From NCBI GenBank assembly GCA_029718625.1, contig CM056383.1:67985758-68049757 (forward strand): a stretch of DNA of 64,000 bases. The letters are read 5' to 3'. Position 1 is the first letter of the stretch. Each line of letters opens with the position of its first letter. This document shows positions 11,072-22,869 of the stretch, piece by piece. The DNA is from Synaphobranchus kaupii (taxonomy: Eukaryota; Chordata; Actinopteri; Anguilliformes; Synaphobranchidae). The notes beneath the pieces were generated by a model. The model saw nothing but the letters and a program-made list of their open reading frames with translations. It was not told the DNA's origin and searched no databases. The position numbers were made by a program, and so were the translations under genes.

Positions 11072-11618
11072 GAACATTTATTTTAGCCATGAGTATGTGC
11101 CAACTCAATGATAGCAAAATGGAAAGAAAGAAGTGTTTAACAGACTAAACTTGTTTTTAATATAGACCCGTTACTGAAGGTATAGGTATGGGATAAAAAA
11201 TGGAAACCAAACAGTGTTACAAGAGTTCTGTATGCTCCGTAATGGCGTGGGGGTAATGGCTTTTGGGGAACACCGTCAGAAAACAAAATTGATGTCAATC
11301 AGTAATTGATGCTATGCATTTTTATGCATATAGGTCATATATAGGTCATATGGGTGTTTTACACCCAGCAAAAAAACAGCACCGTGATGCTATGCCTTCT
11401 AAAACAAGGACAATGTTTTTGTTCAAGGTTTACCTGGGAAAATATATTAGCACAAGTTTTGGATCCACGATGACCTATACTTCGCCCGTAACAATGGATC
11501 GTATATTTTCTAAATTAGCATTTTATAATGTTCCTTTTTATAGTCAATTGAATGGAAGGTGGTAGGTCCGTGACACTGAAAAACCATTCAATTGAACGAG
11601 CTGTAAATGGTTATGGTC
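11072..11618. other. Unassigned DNA
   Basis: No gene recognised. A short direct duplication (ATATAGGTCAT) lies at about 11327-11350. Confidence 0.35.
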
Positions 11619-11987
11619 TCATTTCGGCGCTGGTGATTTACCAGAGGAGTGCGTCGCGACTGCTGTACGCAGCACAGATACGGGGCCACATCCACAGACC
11701 AAACCAAGCAGGATCGCTGTTAGGATAATAGACCGGGCCTTTAGAGCAGGTGAGAGATTCTGAGCAAGGAGGGGAACGTTTCCCTCGCCTTGGGAAAGGC
11801 CCCGGGGTTGAAAGCAGTCAGCCAATCTTTCACATTCTAATTGGGGTCGGAGATGATACCCGAGGCGTACAACCGCACCGTCGCCCAGTCTCTGAATCCA
11901 CCGCTGGGAGATCTTACACCTCATCTCTTCATATGGGGAGCGGGGAGTCCCACCGAGAGAGCGAAGAAGCCTGTAGCACGTTAGCAC
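11619..11987 (-). CDS. Unrecognised GC-rich open frame; possible exon
   Basis: A minus-strand frame of 122 codons occupies a block clearly richer in GC and CpG than the DNA around it. Near residue 90 there is a hydrophobic run (SIILTAILLGLVCGCGPVSV) that could span a membrane. The part upstream is mixed polar with several arginines. The frame could be an internal exon rather than a whole gene: on the minus strand GTGCTACAG precedes GCTTCTTCGC (acceptor-like, about 11973) and CTCCTCTG is followed by GTAAAT (donor-like, about 11647). I do not recognise the protein. It may instead be part of an unrecognised transposable element or chance. No function is proposed. Confidence 0.25.
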   Translation of the reverse strand: MLTCYRLLRSLGGTPRSPYEEMRCKISQRWIQRLGDGAVVRLGYHLRPQLECERLADCFQPRGLSQGEGNVPLLAQNLSPALKARSIILTAILLGLVCGCGPVSVLRTAVATHSSGKSPAPK

Positions 11988-13230
11988 GTTAGCACGTGCT
12001 GTGTAACTCCACGCTCACTGTGGTGTCAAGAGGAGCAGAAGATACAGATGAAGGAGGGGGGGGGGGGGGGCTTATTATAAAAAATGTCCATCTGTCAATC
12101 ACATTGTCCTCAAAGATGACCTTGACACCACCACATCACACCACATCGCACATGCTGACAGACTCATTCCAGATTTCTTCCTTGTCTGATTAAAAAATAT
12201 ATATATATTGCACTTTACTACAGATTACAACTGCTGCAAACACACAGGGGTATCTATATGTTCTTTATCACTGCTCCCGGCAATGACTGAATGTTGTAGG
12301 AAAGTGATCAGCATGTTGTGAGTCTGGTGGTGCCGAAGGCCCATTCCCCATGTTGCGTTCGTCTGTTTCGATGGCATTACAGATGAGTAAATACCTTGTT
12401 TGATTAACATTTATCCAGCGAAACATCAGCCTTCTGTGAGTTGCTAGAGAGGACAGAATTTCAGTTAAAAATGTACTGTTGCTGCTGAATATGTAACAGG
12501 CCATTTTTGTAATGTACTCATTTTGAATGTACACACAGGCCCCAAGTTAATAAACAAAATGTATGCTTATGGAGATGGTGTGAGCATAAAGTCAGGAAGT
12601 CATGAACTCTTTATTAACCAAACATTTACAGGCAATCGAGAAAGGTTTGCATGGTGAATGTGTAACAACCTGTTTCAAACCAATACACATTTATTGTAAA
12701 TAAAGGTTCCACAGGCTTATTTTGTAACACAAATTTGCCAACAATTATTTCCACGTTTGCCCAAATGTATGGGCTAACCTCAAGCCTACCACGTTAGACT
12801 CCTGCTGCGTTCAAACTGCGGAATCAGACTATAGCCTACTAAAATTGTCGGGGGAGCCCTTTCTTTTCACTCTTTAAATTTCTGGAATCCTGATTTTGCT
12901 TTAGGAGGGGACATGATTACACACTATTAACACAAAGTCCTCTGACTCGTAAGTGCCACGAAGGTTTGAGAGTGCAGGACTAATTTAAATCGGGGGGGGG
13001 GGGGGGGGGGGCATACATAGCCTATGTAAGGTGGTTACCTTTTGCCAAATACAAGAACAAAACAACCAAAAAAACATTCGTTTGATTAGCATATTGTAAA
13101 AGAAATATTGAAGTTATTATATTAAAGCCAATTTCAATAAATCACAAGTCAAAACATATTGATCCTATGTTCTAATATTGTTGAGAGCTTCTATCAGTCA
13201 GGGCTCTTGGACTTGCCCCCCCCCCCCGGA
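11988..13230. other. Unassigned; long homopolymer G and C tracts
   Basis: No gene is seen. ACGTTAGC is repeated at 11978-11998. A run of 15 G lies at 12056-12070, 20 G at 12992-13011, and about 12 C at 13216-13227. The rest is AT-rich single-copy-looking DNA. Confidence 0.5.
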
Positions 13231-15504
13231 CTCCCCCCTGAATACTGGAATTAAAGTTCTTTAATCACCACTCACTGGTGATTTTAATAAAATATTAATG
13301 CAGGCTGTAATTATATTATACTGTACCATTATATAATTGCATTTTTATTATGTATGATACTAAATAACTTATACTGTGATGGGGAAAATCCATGTAATGG
13401 AATGCATTAACAAATATAAGCCATTTGAAGCATTACCTTTGAATGTCCTTAATTTTTATAAAAATGCAATTTTCCTTGGACAATGTGGATATAGAAACAG
13501 AGGCAACAGAAACCTTTTTTGTGATATATTTTTTTTTTTTTTGTTTGCCTGCATTGAATGGTATAGCCAGCATAAGTGCTATATTTAGTGTAAAGTACAA
13601 AACGTCCAAATAATTACAGCCATAATTGCCTTGCGATTATGCTGAATCAAACCTGCGCAGCAAAGACAATATGTCAAATGTCTCATTTGACATTTTCACA
13701 GGGGGCTTTCATTCCCTGCTAAATCTAGAGCACTAATGTCAGAGGTCCTTTATTGTTTCCATGACAACTCTTTCTAAAACACAGCCAGTAAGATCAGTTC
13801 ATGTTCTGTGTTGTTCACTTGAATAGGCATTGCATCAGGATGAATAGAAATTTGGTGCGACATACTCCCTGTTAAGATACCTGCAAGAATGTAACCTATA
13901 TATTTCTTTTTCTTTACCTTCACTAATATTCCAAGTAATACATTTATTTGTATAAAATATTTTAAGTATGTAAAATAACAATACAGAAAAGCAAAAGACA
14001 AAAGCAAAACATTTCCTCTGGTCTTTTTTTCCCCTTTCTACTTTATTGCACACAACCTAACACAGTTTAATACATGCAGGTGTCAAAAGTGCACTTCCGG
14101 TTATGAGAAATAGTGGGTTGGAGTTAAGTGTCATGTTAACATACATGAGGGACTGAGAGAAGGGTTGTGCTTCACTATTTATTTTTTACTGACTATTGAA
14201 AGTAAAGCAAATTTAAATAAGTTTTTAGGCTTGGGGATACTGTATATAGGCCTAGATCCATATGTTTTTAAAAAATATATTTCACCTTACAATTCGGCTG
14301 AAAGAGCCACAGCCTTTTTTCAAAAATAAATAAATAGAAATTCTCCCAGGGGGCACGCCTCCTAATTAAAAATAAATTATTCAGGCGATAAATAATATTT
14401 TGCAGTGCTGGAGATATTTTGCTTGTTCAGGCAATCATTTGAGCACTAGTTGCTGCTATTCCTTGAACATATAGAGCCACAGATGTAGTCAGTACCAAAT
14501 ACGTAATAAAGGATAAATTAATTACCGATTGAATTATTCGAGGGCAGGTTTGGGGTTAAAACTCAAATATTTGCATTATCAGACTCGATAACATTTAATG
14601 TAAAGAAGTTAAGACAGTCAAGTTTTCATGGCAAAATGCATAATACATTCCAAACTACACATAGTATTAATCAACTGGGGAGTTCTTAAGCCTAAAGGCA
14701 ATGATGATTTGTCAGTGTAATTTGTTGAAGTGATCGATGCAGCACATATTTCTGATGTTGTTATCGTTAATTTGCAATGATGAATTGGTCTCAGTGGACA
14801 ACCATGCAAATGCGTAAAATATGACTCAAAAAGATGCCTTTGGAATACGTAAAAAAAAATATGGTTGCCTGCTCCTAATTACAAAACTGACTAGACATAC
14901 ATTATATATTTTTTATATATATATATATATATATACTGTATATGAAAGTATATTTTACAGAGTAATTTTTGAAGAAACGTATACTGCATATGGTTTTGGT
15001 CAATACATATTAATGACTTTTTAAAAACCTGTATGAGTTTTGTCGATTTGACTGCATTCATTTACGGAATAACACTTTCTATGATCAGTCCAAAAAAAAA
15101 GAAAGACGCACTCTCATCGGAATTTCATAAGACCTCCACAAATACTGCATACGAGTAGAAATGGCTGTCATGTCATTAGAGTATTTATATTTCATCATAT
15201 TTAGAGAGATCTGCCCAAGAAATAAACAAATATGCCGGTAGTTTGTAGCCTCGACTTCATATTTCTGAAATTACTTTGGGATTCAGGCTTTATTTTCTGT
15301 TATGTTTAATGTTTTATTTTTTTCCAAAATGTGTTGATTTTAATGTTTTTTTCCCCCTTTTGCTTTATTAACTTCAGGTAATTTTCACACCTCTAGACTC
15401 TTCTAGACTCTTCTATGCTCCTCCTCCTCCTCCTGTTCACTGGCACGTTACACATTGCCTCATTTTTTAAAGCGTATAAATTCTCCATTTATTTCTTCCT
15501 ACAG
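13231..15504. other. Unassigned AT-rich DNA
   Basis: No gene or named repeat. A TATATA run lies at about 14912-14940 and CTCCTC repeats at 15418-15434. Frames at 13774-14053 are low-complexity artefacts. Confidence 0.4.
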
Positions 15505-15538
15505 CTACTCCGGAGAGCCAGAGCACACAGCATGACAG
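15505..15538 (+). other. 34-nt exon-like segment with strong splice consensus
   Basis: The segment is preceded by TTTATTTCTTCCTACAG, a good polypyrimidine tract and AG acceptor, and is followed by GTACTC, an acceptable donor, after ACAG. Frames 1 and 3 across it are open; frame 2 has a stop. Frame 3 would encode TPESQSTQHD plus two bases. No partner exon is recognised, so this may be a microexon of a large gene spanning the window or a chance pair of splice sites. Confidence 0.15.
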
Positions 15539-17082
15539 GTACTCCCTCCTATAATACACAGAAAGACTCCAAAAAGGTAAACTTCAAAGGGGAACCTTAC
15601 ATTAGTACATTTGTTAAACTCGCACTGTTTCCTAGACTGTGAAATTTCTATAAAAAAATCCCTCTTGGAAGCTTGTAGATGTGACAAAGTTAATCGGATG
15701 CGGTGTCGCAATCTCTATGGAAATACGTAGGTGCGGTTTTAATTTAACTCTAAAACGTTCAATCTCCTGAATTCCAATTTGCATGAGGCCCACCATGCAG
15801 AATTTATGCACATTTCAATGCCTGCGTGTAGATTTTCAATAAAGAGCATATAAACAGCAAACGTTGTGATTTGGCAAGACTGACTGCTGTATAGAACAGC
15901 CATAGTCTCATCGACCCTCCAACACAAAGAAGTCTCTCTGTACACAAACTTACTGTCCATAGGCTGGTTTTTTATTCATTTATTGGCTTACTTTACCTTA
16001 GCAAAATTAATTACCCATTAGGATAACAAGTGCCCTGTTGGACACACACAACTGAGGAGAGAGCTTTTAGTGGAGGGACTTTCTGTAATTTTATCACTGG
16101 TGCAATCACATGCATTTTCCCAGCCTCTATGTTGCTGTGGCCATTTTGGCTATATTGGGTTATTTTGGGTTATAAGCTTGGGATTCACAATTTAAAACCC
16201 ACTTGAATCTGTGCAACATTTATTATTATGTCTTCAAGGGAGAAATAACGCCCTGATTGGAAGTATTTCGTAATGTGCTTTGATGGATGAGGACAAGAAA
16301 ATTAAATGAATGAAAGCTGGACAATTAATTAATTGATATCTCAAAAATAACATGAAATATAACAATAATGGCAGTCTAAACTAAGAAGTATGTATAAATG
16401 TGATTATTGGTAAGAGTTCTGATGTGTTGAGAGCATATAGTATATCTGTAATTAGACAACATGGATGATCCATTTTAAAATACAAACACCCTGTTGTATG
16501 TTAAAGGAGAAAAAAGGCTTACAGGATGGTGCTCCTGTGAAAATAAAATGGAATTGTTTGACAGATCCACCATCCATTTTTAATTAGTCTTCAGCTAAAA
16601 AGTCACTACGGATTACCAGAACAAGACTAATTTTATGCTGCAATAAAACTTTTTTAAAAATAAAACTTTTTGTGTAAGAAGCATATGCCACATAAAACAA
16701 TATCTCATTAATTTAAAGACTTTTTTCTTGGTTTCCACAACCATCCTTCAGACCTCTTCAAAACTTTATCCTTTTATATAACACAGATTTTATAGCAGCT
16801 CCTTGTTACGTGGGGTTGGCCAAGGTTAGTATTTTTTTTATAGCAGACCTAAAAAAAAAAAAAGAAGTTGCTGATGGAAGTAGTATAACCAGTAGGGACA
16901 AGTCAATCTTCTTGACAAGTCGAGATCAGAGGGAACATATTGCAGAGAGTGGCAGTTTGGCAAAAGGTCCAATCCGGCCTTGTCTTTAATAATTGTCTTT
17001 AAAGTTCCAATCTGGCCACCTTCTCATACTTGCATTTAAAGGACCGTCCAAATCTGTTCTTTTTCAACAATTGGCTCAAGTG
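15539..17082. other. Unassigned AT-rich DNA
   Basis: No gene, RNA or named repeat; an A run is at 16850-16863. Ends at the target duplication of the LTR. Confidence 0.4.
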
Positions 17083-17087
17083 TGGTG

Positions 17088-18977
17088 TGTAATGGGGTGC
17101 GTGACGTGTGAGAAGGGAGGAGCCAAACGCAGCAAGGGGAATCATTAAGCCCTTAGGCCACTAAGGCGGGATACCCCGCAGATAAGGGAAGGAGACAAGA
17201 CAAGGAACACAAACACACCACAGCTACAGACCGGCTCAGTTACCCAAGAGCCAGGAATATAACGCCCTGTCTCGAATACGAGACAAATCAGAAACGGGCG
17301 AATAGCGTTAAGGCACAAACAAATACAATCAACAAATAATGAATAATGATATAATGAGAGGTGAAAGAACAGATATAACGTACGAGGCTAATTCCATAAG
17401 CTAGAACTAAACATCATAAGCGGAACCTAAAGGAGGGTAAACGCCCGATCTCCCAGGGGGAAGACACACTTTACAGGCGAGCCGACGGAGAACCGCAGTC
17501 CCATAACCTTGCCAGCAAAAATGACCAAGCTTAAAACAGAGCCACGCCCTAACCTCTCAGACAGGAGATGAAACGAGGCAAAGGAACAGGTAATTAATGT
17601 TCCAAGGCATAGTATGAGGCTCGCAGTCATACGCAAACATGTCCACAAAATCGTCCGGTCTCAGCATGAGACGAATTGCACTGAAGGGCAAACAGAACTA
17701 AGTTCTGAACAGAATAGCTCAAATCTCTATACCCGGAGAGCAAGCACAAAAGACGAAAGGACAGCTGTAACGAAACTATAGGCTATCTGACTGACAAGCA
17801 AAAACACAAATACAAGCCCTGCCTCTAAATAAGGGGAAAACTAACGAGGCGAACAGGAACAGAGATTTAACGTTCCACGGTTAGTTTAATAAGTACGCAG
17901 TCTAAAGCAGAAAACGAGGTAAACACCCGATCTCCCAGGAGGGAGAAACATTTTACAGGTGAGCCGACGAGACCGTCGTCCTATAACTTTCCTATCCAAA
18001 TAGACTACGCACGCTTAATATAAAAACAACCGCCCTAGCCTCTTAGTAGAAGAATGTATGAAACGAGGCGAAAATGGAACGGAGAGCTAACGTTCCGAGG
18101 CTATTATACGAAACACGCAGTCAAACACAAGCACGTCCACAGCATCGCCCAAGCTCCACATAAGGAGACAACACACCCGGAGAACGAAACAGAACAGCAG
18201 TTCACAACAATCGTCTCGCAGGCAAAAAGGCGAACAGGACTGCTGAAACAAAGACCTACGCAAACATAATAGCAAGACAACCTCTAAATAAAAATAAAAA
18301 CCCTGACTCACAACAAAGGGGAACGTAGTCCACGAGAAGGAGACAACAGGGAATAAACGTACCGAAGCTACTTACTGGCTTACCGTAATCCGGAAATGAG
18401 TAGAAGCTAAAACGCCAGGTCTCAGTAAGAAGACCAATCCAAAGGCGAAAAAGGAACAAAGAACTGCTACTCTATACCTCTACGAGCTAAGCAGCCCAGC
18501 AGAAGCGCAAACGCCCAATCTCACATGAGACGACATGCACCTAGAGGCGAACTGGACTAAAGTTCCCAAACAGAAACGCCCAAATCTCCATACACGGAGA
18601 AAAAGCACACTAAGGCGAAATAGAGCAGAGATTTACGGTTCCAAACTTCTACGAGATAATAAACCGCCAAGCCAGCAAGAAATAAGCCCTGTCTCAACAA
18701 AGAGACGTTAAAAATAGGCGAATAGCCAAAACGGTACGAGAATTACACAGCCAACAATAACACCACAGTACAAACAATTAACAATCAATGTCGAAGCCCC
18801 GAACGAAGAAAACGGTAGGCTTATATACCTCTCTCCAGGTGACAAGCACAGGTGTGGACGCTAACAGCAGCCCCGTAATCTAAGATGGGCGGAGCAAGCA
18901 TCCACCTAAAGAGCAGCGCCCTCACGTGGCCACCAAGGAGAACGACCGCATAGGCAAAAAGGGTTAAAACCATGACA
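17088..18977 (-). mobile_element. Solo LTR, 1,890 bp, with 5-bp target duplication
   Basis: TGGTG at 17083-17087 and 18978-18982 flanks a segment with TG...CA termini: on the minus strand it begins TGTCATGGTTTT and ends CACCCCATTACA. No second LTR, gag or pol is present, so it is a solo LTR left by recombination. Minus-strand GGTATATAAGCC near 18820 is a fair TATA box about 150 bp from the start. The interior is modular: the block at about 17444-17600 recurs 482 bp on at 17926-18085 (CCCGATCTCCCAG, ACAGGCGAGCCGACG, ATGAAACGAGGC), and further related modules follow. Short frames inside are by-products. Superfamily not decided (Ty3/Gypsy or retroviral-like both possible). Confidence 0.75.
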
Positions 18978-18982
18978 TGGTG

Positions 18983-20061
18983 AGCATTCTGGCGTATATG
19001 AGCGCTGTGCATCACGTCAGCTGCTATATAAACTTGGTTAATTTATTCACATCATATTCAAAATTATATGAGCGCCATCTGCTCACCTGCCTGAAGGTCT
19101 GAAATGGTAGACTGCTCTTGGAACATTGATTCCAACAACGCTATCTGCAAAGCCAATTTGGGGGCGCATATTCTCTCTTCTCATCAACCACCTGCAGATT
19201 GAGTTGATGACTTAAGTGATTAATCCTCATTTCCAGCCACTCTACCTGTGTTTGCTCTTTTACCCAAAACCAGCCGACTATGGAGTGCACATGCCCTGAT
19301 TTGAGTCAACATTAAGGATGAAGTTTCACAGGTATTCAAGCCAAAATATATTAGACTACTCTAATGGAAGGCTGTAAAGTTGTTATAATGGTCTGAAAAT
19401 GTTGCAGAAAATTAGGAAGGAGAGATATTTATATTATAAACATGCATTACTAAATGCATTTTAATACACAATCACTGTGGTACCATATTGCAGGATGAAA
19501 TAACTTTATAAATAATGAATGAACAATTACTTTTCAACCGTTTTAACACCAATCCATTTACTGGAAATTTAGACTGCTGTTTTAGGCCAAAGGACATTCT
19601 CTGTATAAGTATGTTTCCCTCTTTCATTCTCATGTTTTAATTACTGGACATGCCTACACTACATCATTGTAAATAAACACTCCATATTTGGTAAATAAAA
19701 AATCTTACCGAACCCCCTTGCTGGAATTGACTCCCATGACTGCTATGTAACTCAATAACAGTCTAACCAGTAGTTGGTTTGATAGTTAACTAGGAACCTA
19801 ATAAGCCAACCTTTAAAATGCAATTTTCTATAGCCAATAATAGCATTAGCTTGTTAAGAAACTAGCTACTTTACTGTTGTGAGAAACACAAATACACAGC
19901 CAAAATATATACTTGGATCTACTGCCTTTGAAAAATATATATATTTTTTATTTTGTATTATTATGGAAAATACTATAGCAAGTTACCCGCAAAGCATGGT
20001 CACATGTTTTCTCACTTCCTGAAATGTGCTTTGAATCGGCATGTCGAAGAATACTGAAGAA
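18983..20061. other. Unassigned AT-rich DNA
   Basis: No gene or named repeat seen between the LTR and the MITE copy at 20062. Confidence 0.4.
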
Positions 20062-20219
20062 CCCTGGTATTCACGGTCCTTGGAGGTCCGAGAACTGCTG
20101 GTTTTCCACCCTCCTTTTACCTGGGAGTCAGGTGTGAAGACAGGCCGGCCAATCAGTAGCCAATCAGTTAATTACCTGGGAGAAAGAAAACCAGGGCCAG
20201 ACTTCGGTTTGAGGTGCTG
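20062..20219 (+). mobile_element. Dispersed MITE, copy 2 of a two-copy family
   Basis: It carries the same ordered blocks as the minus-strand copy at 9531-9688: CCCTGGTATTCACGGTCC, GAGAACTGCTGGTTTTCC, ACCCTCC, GTCAGGTGTGAAGACAG, CCAATCAG, AGTTAATTACCTGGGAGAAA, CCAGGGCCAGACTTC. The two copies differ at many positions, so both are old. Confidence 0.65.
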
Positions 20220-21111
20220 TAGAATAATGCTACCTATAGTGTAGGCTACCGGTGTACAGCTAACAAAAGATAAAAAGAGGAACTATTGTTAAATTGAGCA
20301 TAAATTGCATTTCAGTGGAAAAGTAGATTTTTCTGTAATTTCTATGAATAAATGTATAACTAAATAAATGTATAACAAAATCTGCCAGTGGGAAATTGAC
20401 CATAGTGGGGCAATTAAAACAATTAAAGCAATAATTTTGACTGCAAAACTTTGGGAGTTTATATTATGCACTAGCCCTATAGTCACTATTTGGTTATTAC
20501 TGAATAATTCATACTGACAACTGAATTTCCAGAAGCTAAATATTTGCATAGATTCTGATGTTTTCCCCTGATCCTGGTTCTTTTCGTTTCGCTCTCTGAT
20601 TGTACTGATTGGTCTCGTTCTGATTCAGATTTACCAGGTTGAGACGGAGGATTCTTCAAAACAAATGAATGCACCACGTGTGAGTTGTGAGTTGTGAAGG
20701 GTTTTGAAAGATCTAAGCCTCACACCTTGTGATGTTCATTCAGGAGGCAGCATGAACACAACAGGGCAATTGGGTTGATGGGCCTAATGTCAACGGTGTA
20801 TGGAGGTTGCCATCAACTGACTGAGTCACATTCTGTGTGGTCTTAATGAGCTCCCAATAGCATTGGGTGAAGAAAAAGTCTTGTCATAATTGACTCCTTG
20901 CAACTGTATGGATGTCTGAAAGATCACCCTTCACACGTAATAAATGATCATTATTAATGCATCTGATGTGCCATCATTTGTTTAAACCATTTGAGGTCAC
21001 AAAGTGTTCTGCAGCAAACACAGGATATACGGTATGCATGCAGTGCTGATACCATATATGTATATTATTGCTGGGAGTGGTTCAAAGAAAACTCTTGCAT
21101 AACGAAATAAG
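20220..21111. other. Unassigned DNA
   Basis: No gene or named repeat. GTGAGTTGTGAGTTGTGAAGG at about 20679-20699 is a minor direct duplication. Confidence 0.35.
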
Positions 21112-21120
21112 ACTACTTTT

Positions 21121-21186
21121 TAATGTTCCTTTAGGGCTTTTTCAGTTTTATCGGACAGCACAGTGTCGAGAGACGGGAAGAATGGG

Positions 21187-21220
<34 letters not shown>

Positions 21221-21307
21221 CACAGTGTAGAGAGACAGGAAGAATGGGAGCGAGAGAGAGAGAGAGAGAGAGAGACAGCACAGTGTCGAGAGACGGGAAG
21301 AATGGGG

Positions 21308-21348
<41 letters not shown>

Positions 21349-22164
21349 CAGCACAGTGTAGAGAGACAGGAAGAATGGGGAGTGAGAGAGAGAGAGAGAG
21401 AGAGACAGCACAGTGTCGAGAGACGGGAAGAATGGGGAGCGAGAGAGAGAGAGAGAGAGAGACAGCACAGTGTCGAGAGACGGGAAGAATGGAGAGAGAG
21501 AGAGGGAGAGAGAGAGACAGCACAGTGTCGAGAGACGGGAAGAATGGAGAGAGAGAGAGGGAGAGAGAGAGACAGCACAGTGTCGAGAGACGGGAAGAAT
21601 GGAGAGAGAGAGAGGGAGAGAGAGAGACAGCACAGTGTCGAGAGACGGGAAGAATGGAGAGAGAGAGAGGGAGAGAGAGAGACAGCACAGTGTCGAGAGA
21701 CGGGAAGAATGGGGAGCGAGAGAGAGAGAGAGAGACAGCACAGTGTCGAGAGACGGGAAGAATGGGGAGCAAGAGAGAGAGAGAGAGAGAGACAGCACAG
21801 TGTCGAGAGACGGGAAGAATGGGGAGAGAGAGAGAGAGAGAGAGAGACAGCACAGTGTAGAGAGACAGGAAGAATGGGGAGCGAGAGAGAGAGAGAGAGA
21901 GAGAGAGACAGCACAGTGTAGAGACACAGGAAGAATGGGGAGCAAGAGAGAGAGAGAGAGAGAGACAGCACAGTGTCGAGAGACGGGAAGAATGGGGAGA
22001 GAGAGAGAGAGAGAGAGAGAGACAGCACAGTGTCGAGAGACGGGAAGAATGGGGAGCGAGAGAGAGAGAGAGAGAGAGAGACAGCACAGTGTAGAGACAC
22101 AGGAAGAATGGGGAGCGAGAGAGAGAGAGAGACAGCACAGTGTCGAGAGACGGGAAGAATGGGG

Positions 22165-22198
<34 letters not shown>

Positions 22199-22347
22199 CA
22201 CAGTGTCGAGAGACGGGAAGAATGGAGAGCGAGAGAGAGGGAGAGGCACGCGGCAGAGGTCGCACGGTTGGACTCGAACCGCCGACGTCGCGGCTCGCAA
22301 TGAGCATGTGGTAGTGCTCTACAGATTACGCCACTGAGACACCGCCG
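21121..22347 (-). mobile_element. tRNA-derived SINE with internally expanded body
   Basis: Read on the minus strand, a tRNA-like head (22345 to about 22257) has an A-box-like TGGCGTAATCTGTAGAGC (22316-22333) and a B box GGTTCGAGTCC (22270-22280). A CT-rich body follows, then the tail CTGTCCGATAAAACTG and AAAAAGCCCTAAAGG (21121-21155). This head, CT-rich body, CACTGTCCTGTC and AATAAAGGC-type tail order matches a widespread fish SINE. Near-matching ACTACTTTT stretches at 21112-21120 and from 22349 look like target duplications, so head and tail belong to one insertion. The body, normally about 50 bp, is here 19 tandem copies. Confidence 0.75.
21156..22240. repeat. 19-copy minisatellite, unit 51-73 bp
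   Basis: Each unit has GACAGCACAGTGTCGAGAGA, CGGGAAGAATGG, then a (GA)n stretch of varying length. CACAGTGT occurs 19 times, first at 21159 and last at 22199. The spacing ranges from 51 to 73 bp, mostly because of the GA tract. Variant units carry GTAGAGAGACAGG or GTAGAGACACAGG. The units starting at 21521, 21576, 21631 and 21686 are spaced exactly 55 bp apart and nearly identical, which indicates recent local duplication. Long frames of 390-425 codons on either strand here are repeat artefacts (Arg-Glu or Ser-Leu polymers) and not genes. Confidence 0.9.
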
Positions 22348-22365
22348 AACTACTTTTTTTTTTTT

Positions 22366-22869
22366 GAATGAATAGTGAATCCCAATAGACATTTGCTTAG
22401 GAATGAGCAGAAAAACCCAAAGCACACGTCACTGGACCATGCACGGTATCTCTGTGTGAAGTTGAGACAGTCACGGTCTGATAGTGACGGTCTCAGGGCT
22501 GCCCTCATGACTGTGTCGGCCCTTTGGCTGTGTTCCACTAGCTGTGCTGCCGTAGATTTATTCTGCTGGGGTTTTGTCCTATCTCTCCTGCTCGGCTCAG
22601 CAACATATCTGAGCTGCCTAATAATGGTATTTTTCTGCTCTTTTCCAATAAGAACAACTGAGCACCCTCCTCCAGACACAGTCGGTTCAGCTCCAGCTCC
22701 ACGCATGTCCCCTGTCCGACAGTACCGCCCGCTGCCCTTCCAACTCGCCTCTCATCATGAATAGAGTCATCCTTGCCTGGCTTCAATTACATATTTTCAT
22801 TGACATTTATGTCCCCTAATTTTTCCGTTTATTGTACATGTATTATGAAATCAGCCTTTTTCCAATTAG
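22366..22869. other. Unassigned; may belong to the LINE downstream
   Basis: Mixed-composition DNA with an open frame of 129 codons at 22375-22764 but no recognisable reverse transcriptase motif. It directly precedes a LINE 3' end and may be its decayed 3' untranslated region. Confidence 0.3.

Noticed and set aside
22257..22345. Functional tRNA gene on the minus strand
   Set aside because: A and B boxes are present, but it is joined to a SINE body and tail and the cloverleaf is poor; it is a SINE head.
21120..22425. Open frames of 250-425 codons on both strands over the GA/CT-rich array
   Set aside because: They are Arg-Glu or Ser-Leu polymers open in several frames at once, fully explained by the tandem repeat; no unique domain or initiation context.
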